A DNA stretch of 64,000 nucleotides from Oerskovia paurometabola (GTDB lineage Bacteria; Actinomycetota; Actinomycetes; Actinomycetales; Cellulomonadaceae). The stretch is from NCBI RefSeq assembly GCF_016907365.1, contig NZ_JAFBBV010000001.1, positions 1,240,001 to 1,304,000 on the forward strand. Direction: 5' to 3'. A program made the translations under genes and the position numbers. The notes under the pieces are model-generated. The model had not been told where the DNA came from, did no database searches, and saw nothing but the letters and a program-made list of their open reading frames with translations. Each line of letters starts with the position of its first letter. Positions within the stretch are counted from its first letter, which is position 1. Below are positions 63,766 through 64,000 of this stretch, piece after piece.

Positions 63766-64000
63766 CGGGTCGACCTGCCGCCCCCGGGCCGGGAGGCGGG
63801 TTCGCCGGTCCCGTCGACGAGTCGTTGAGGGACCAGGTCGCGGCGCACCTCGCACGGTACGACGACGGCGTGCTGCCCATCGTGCAGGCCGGGCACCCCG
63901 TCCTTCGCCGTCCCGCCCTGGCGTACACCGGGCAGCTCGGGGACCTCTTCCCCCGGCTGGTCGAGGCGATGCGCACGACGATGCACGCGGCCCCGGGCGT
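63762..64000 (+). CDS. def: Peptide deformylase, N-terminal part (cut by window edge)
   Basis: About 79 residues from GTG 63762 (GTGA overlap with glmM) to the window end. After a ~35-residue leader comes the PDF start [20 protein letters not shown], then [14 protein letters not shown], where the metal-binding GxGLAAPQ motif would follow beyond the edge. Removes the formyl group from nascent chains ahead of methionine aminopeptidase (50455). Confidence 0.85.
   Translation, partial: MTGRPAAPGPGGGFAGPVDESLRDQVAAHLARYDDGVLPIVQAGHPVLRRPALAYTGQLGDLFPRLVEAMRTTMHAAPG

Overview
This window is about 70% GC and reads as the chromosome of a Micrococcales-type actinobacterium, probably near Cellulomonadaceae or Promicromonosporaceae. 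The evidence is GTG/TTG starts, near-saturated GC3, leaderless promoters, a zinc-ribbon S14, NusG and S9 with long N-terminal extensions, and a secreted GH18 chitinase with a CBM5/12-like module. The genus assignment is inference only. Two genes are cut by the window edges: a histidine kinase on the left and def on the right.

Layout. 1-6274 (minus strand) holds a partial histidine kinase overlapped by a small anchored protein with a YDDGM repeat, an adenosine deaminase-like gene, and a tightly overlapped ABC exporter / NarL-type two-component operon. 6429-10038 holds two convergent transporters, SLC13-like and AbgT-like. 10402-13172 is tRNA-Trp, secE, nusG, rplK and rplA. 13488-23150 is an accessory block lying between rplKA and rplJL: a secreted phosphatase/phosphodiesterase, the chitinase, and a four-gene cassette of sigma factor, small beta-sandwich protein, cytosolic S8 (subtilisin-like) protease and TPR-CHAT (caspase-like) protease. 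23492-32506 is rplJL and rpoBC. 32898-37263 is the str operon (rpsL, rpsG, fusA, tuf). 38331-54981 is the S10/spc/alpha series through secY, adk, map, infA, rpoA and rplQ, without rpsD. 55130-64000 holds an alpha/beta hydrolase, a ROK sugar kinase, truA, a DUF5709 protein, an ABC-F ATPase, trhO, rplM-rpsI, glmM and the start of def.

How the genes work together. Most of the window is the transcription and translation core, with strong -35/-10 promoters before rplJ, rpoB, rpsL and rplM and GC-rich hairpins between units. The most interesting accessory item is the sigma / small protein / S8 / TPR-CHAT cassette at 17464-23150. Its parts resemble the Craspase branch of type III-E CRISPR (TPR-CHAT protease plus a sigma factor and its partner), but there is no CRISPR array or effector here. 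I infer a protease-gated transcription or stress/defence switch. Other signals worth attention are a 20-bp perfect palindrome filling the -35/-10 spacer of the str promoter, a YDDGM-repeat protein translationally coupled to a kinase, an inverted repeat ahead of the ABC/two-component operon, a PHO-box-like repeat ahead of the phosphatase, and back-to-back leaderless promoters between the ROK kinase and truA.
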